38,541 bases of DNA from an uncultured Alphaproteobacteria bacterium (lineage in GTDB: Bacteria; Pseudomonadota; Alphaproteobacteria; Rhizobiales; Aestuariivirgaceae), in contig CALMWF010000047.1 of NCBI GenBank assembly GCA_937873445.1, forward strand, positions 1-38,541. The letters are read 5' to 3'. Made by a program: the position numbers and the translations under genes. Each line of letters opens with the position of its first letter. Position 1 is the first letter of the stretch. Below the pieces are notes generated by a model, which searched no databases, was not told where the DNA came from, and was given only the letters and a program-made list of their open reading frames with translations. Below are positions 36,655 to 38,541 of the stretch, one piece after another.

Positions 36655-36697
36655 TTCGACCGGTTAACGGTATTGCCGTGAAGAAGTTCCCCCGCGC

Positions 36698-38023
<1,326 letters not shown>

Positions 38024-38039
38024 CTATGTGCAGGATATC

Positions 38040-38541
38040 ATGACAGGTACAAACTGGCTGGTTGCAGGCGGTGGCATTGCCGGGCTTGCAGGCGCATTGG
38101 CCTTGGCCACGCGCAATGTTCCCTCACTGGTCATGGAGCAGGCCGAAGACTTCGCCGAAGTGGGTGCCGGACTTCAGCTTGGCCCCAATGCGGTGGAAGC
38201 CCTGCAGCAGATCGGCGCCTGGGATGCGGTGGCGCCCAAATGCATCATTCCGCCGGAAATCCACATTCATGACGCCCTCGGCGGCGGTCTCATGCAGCGT
38301 GTGATTCTGGGCCAGAAATTCACAGACCGGTTCGGAGCGCCCTATCGCGTCATTCACCGTGCTGAATTGCAGCGCGGCCTGCTGGAGGCCTGCCGCGCCA
38401 ACCCGCTCATCACCCTGCAGAACGGCGCAGGCGTCACCTCGGCGGTGCTGACCGGTGATTCGGTGCAGGCGGTGCTGAGCGACAACCGCCACCTGAAGGC
38501 CCCGGCCCTGCTGGTGGCCGACGGCATCCGCTCGAAACTGC
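38040..38541 (+). CDS. FAD-dependent aromatic hydroxylase (salicylate hydroxylase-like), partial
   Basis: The first 167 codons of a flavoprotein monooxygenase cut by the right edge. It starts at ATG 38040 after CAGGA (5 nt). The FAD dinucleotide loop is VAGGGIAGLAGALAL (8-22), followed by the acidic residue in VMEQA, GAGLQLGPNAV (the FAD/ribityl region typical of salicylate and 3-hydroxybenzoate hydroxylases), HRAELQRGLL, and the start of the DG motif LLVADGIRSKL. It would hydroxylate an aromatic ring with NAD(P)H and O2; the substrate is not evident. Confidence 0.88.
   Translation, partial: MTGTNWLVAGGGIAGLAGALALATRNVPSLVMEQAEDFAEVGAGLQLGPNAVEALQQIGAWDAVAPKCIIPPEIHIHDALGGGLMQRVILGQKFTDRFGAPYRVIHRAELQRGLLEACRANPLITLQNGAGVTSAVLTGDSVQAVLSDNRHLKAPALLVADGIRSKL

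Overview
The window looks like GC-rich alphaproteobacterial chromosome, most likely Hyphomicrobiales (Rhizobiales)-like. This rests on gene content and order: the guaB/rsmB/guaA neighbourhood, trxB followed by a LysR gene, a DUF992 secreted protein, a CarB of about 1131 aa, an MclA-type malyl-CoA lyase and CCA-encoding tRNA-Gln(CTG). No species can be named from the sequence alone.

Left edge (1-2272): the end of an integrated element. An AlpA-type excisionase/regulator and a P4-type tyrosine integrase converge tail to tail. The integrase's AT-rich upstream side carries a repeated ATACCGTCAG motif and abuts the 3' end of guaA, a known integration hotspot. The far att site lies outside the window.

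2273-12253: housekeeping genes, mostly on the minus strand. They are guaA, a manganese module (mntH and mntR diverging from a TAGC-N4-GCTA operator pair), a small secreted Cys4 protein, a tightly packed guaB-MAPEG-rsmB operon, a GST, and a compact ppx/gppA-like, rlmE, ybaK-like set whose reading frames overlap.

12444-15286: a soluble orphan histidine kinase overlaps a HerA-type ATPase with a proline-rich tail. It is followed by tRNA-Gln and a tiny secreted protein.

16086-23494: a PAP2/IPC-synthase-like membrane protein diverges from carB. A structured 190-bp spacer after carB holds a candidate small RNA with a good terminator. SDR and pirin genes diverge from each other, and greA follows.

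23549-30887: an lrp-benE-hydrolase operon diverges from trxB-lysR. Then come an EamA exporter, malyl-CoA lyase and a Tat-exported MsrP without a recognisable msrQ after it.

31001-38541: an EF-G-like GTPase with Ser in place of the catalytic His of the G3 motif, then an intergenic region with two tandem, diverged, covarying hairpin elements, the second ending 9 bp before the start codon of a PaaK/CapK-like adenylate-forming enzyme. After that come an outer-membrane-type protein, a DUF992 protein, an aspartate/prephenate-type aminotransferase and the start of an FAD aromatic hydroxylase cut by the window edge.

The strongest unexplained signals are the twin covarying hairpins, the histidine kinase-HerA pair, the integrase-side repeats at guaA and the candidate RNA after carB. 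All assignments come from reading motifs; no database search was possible.
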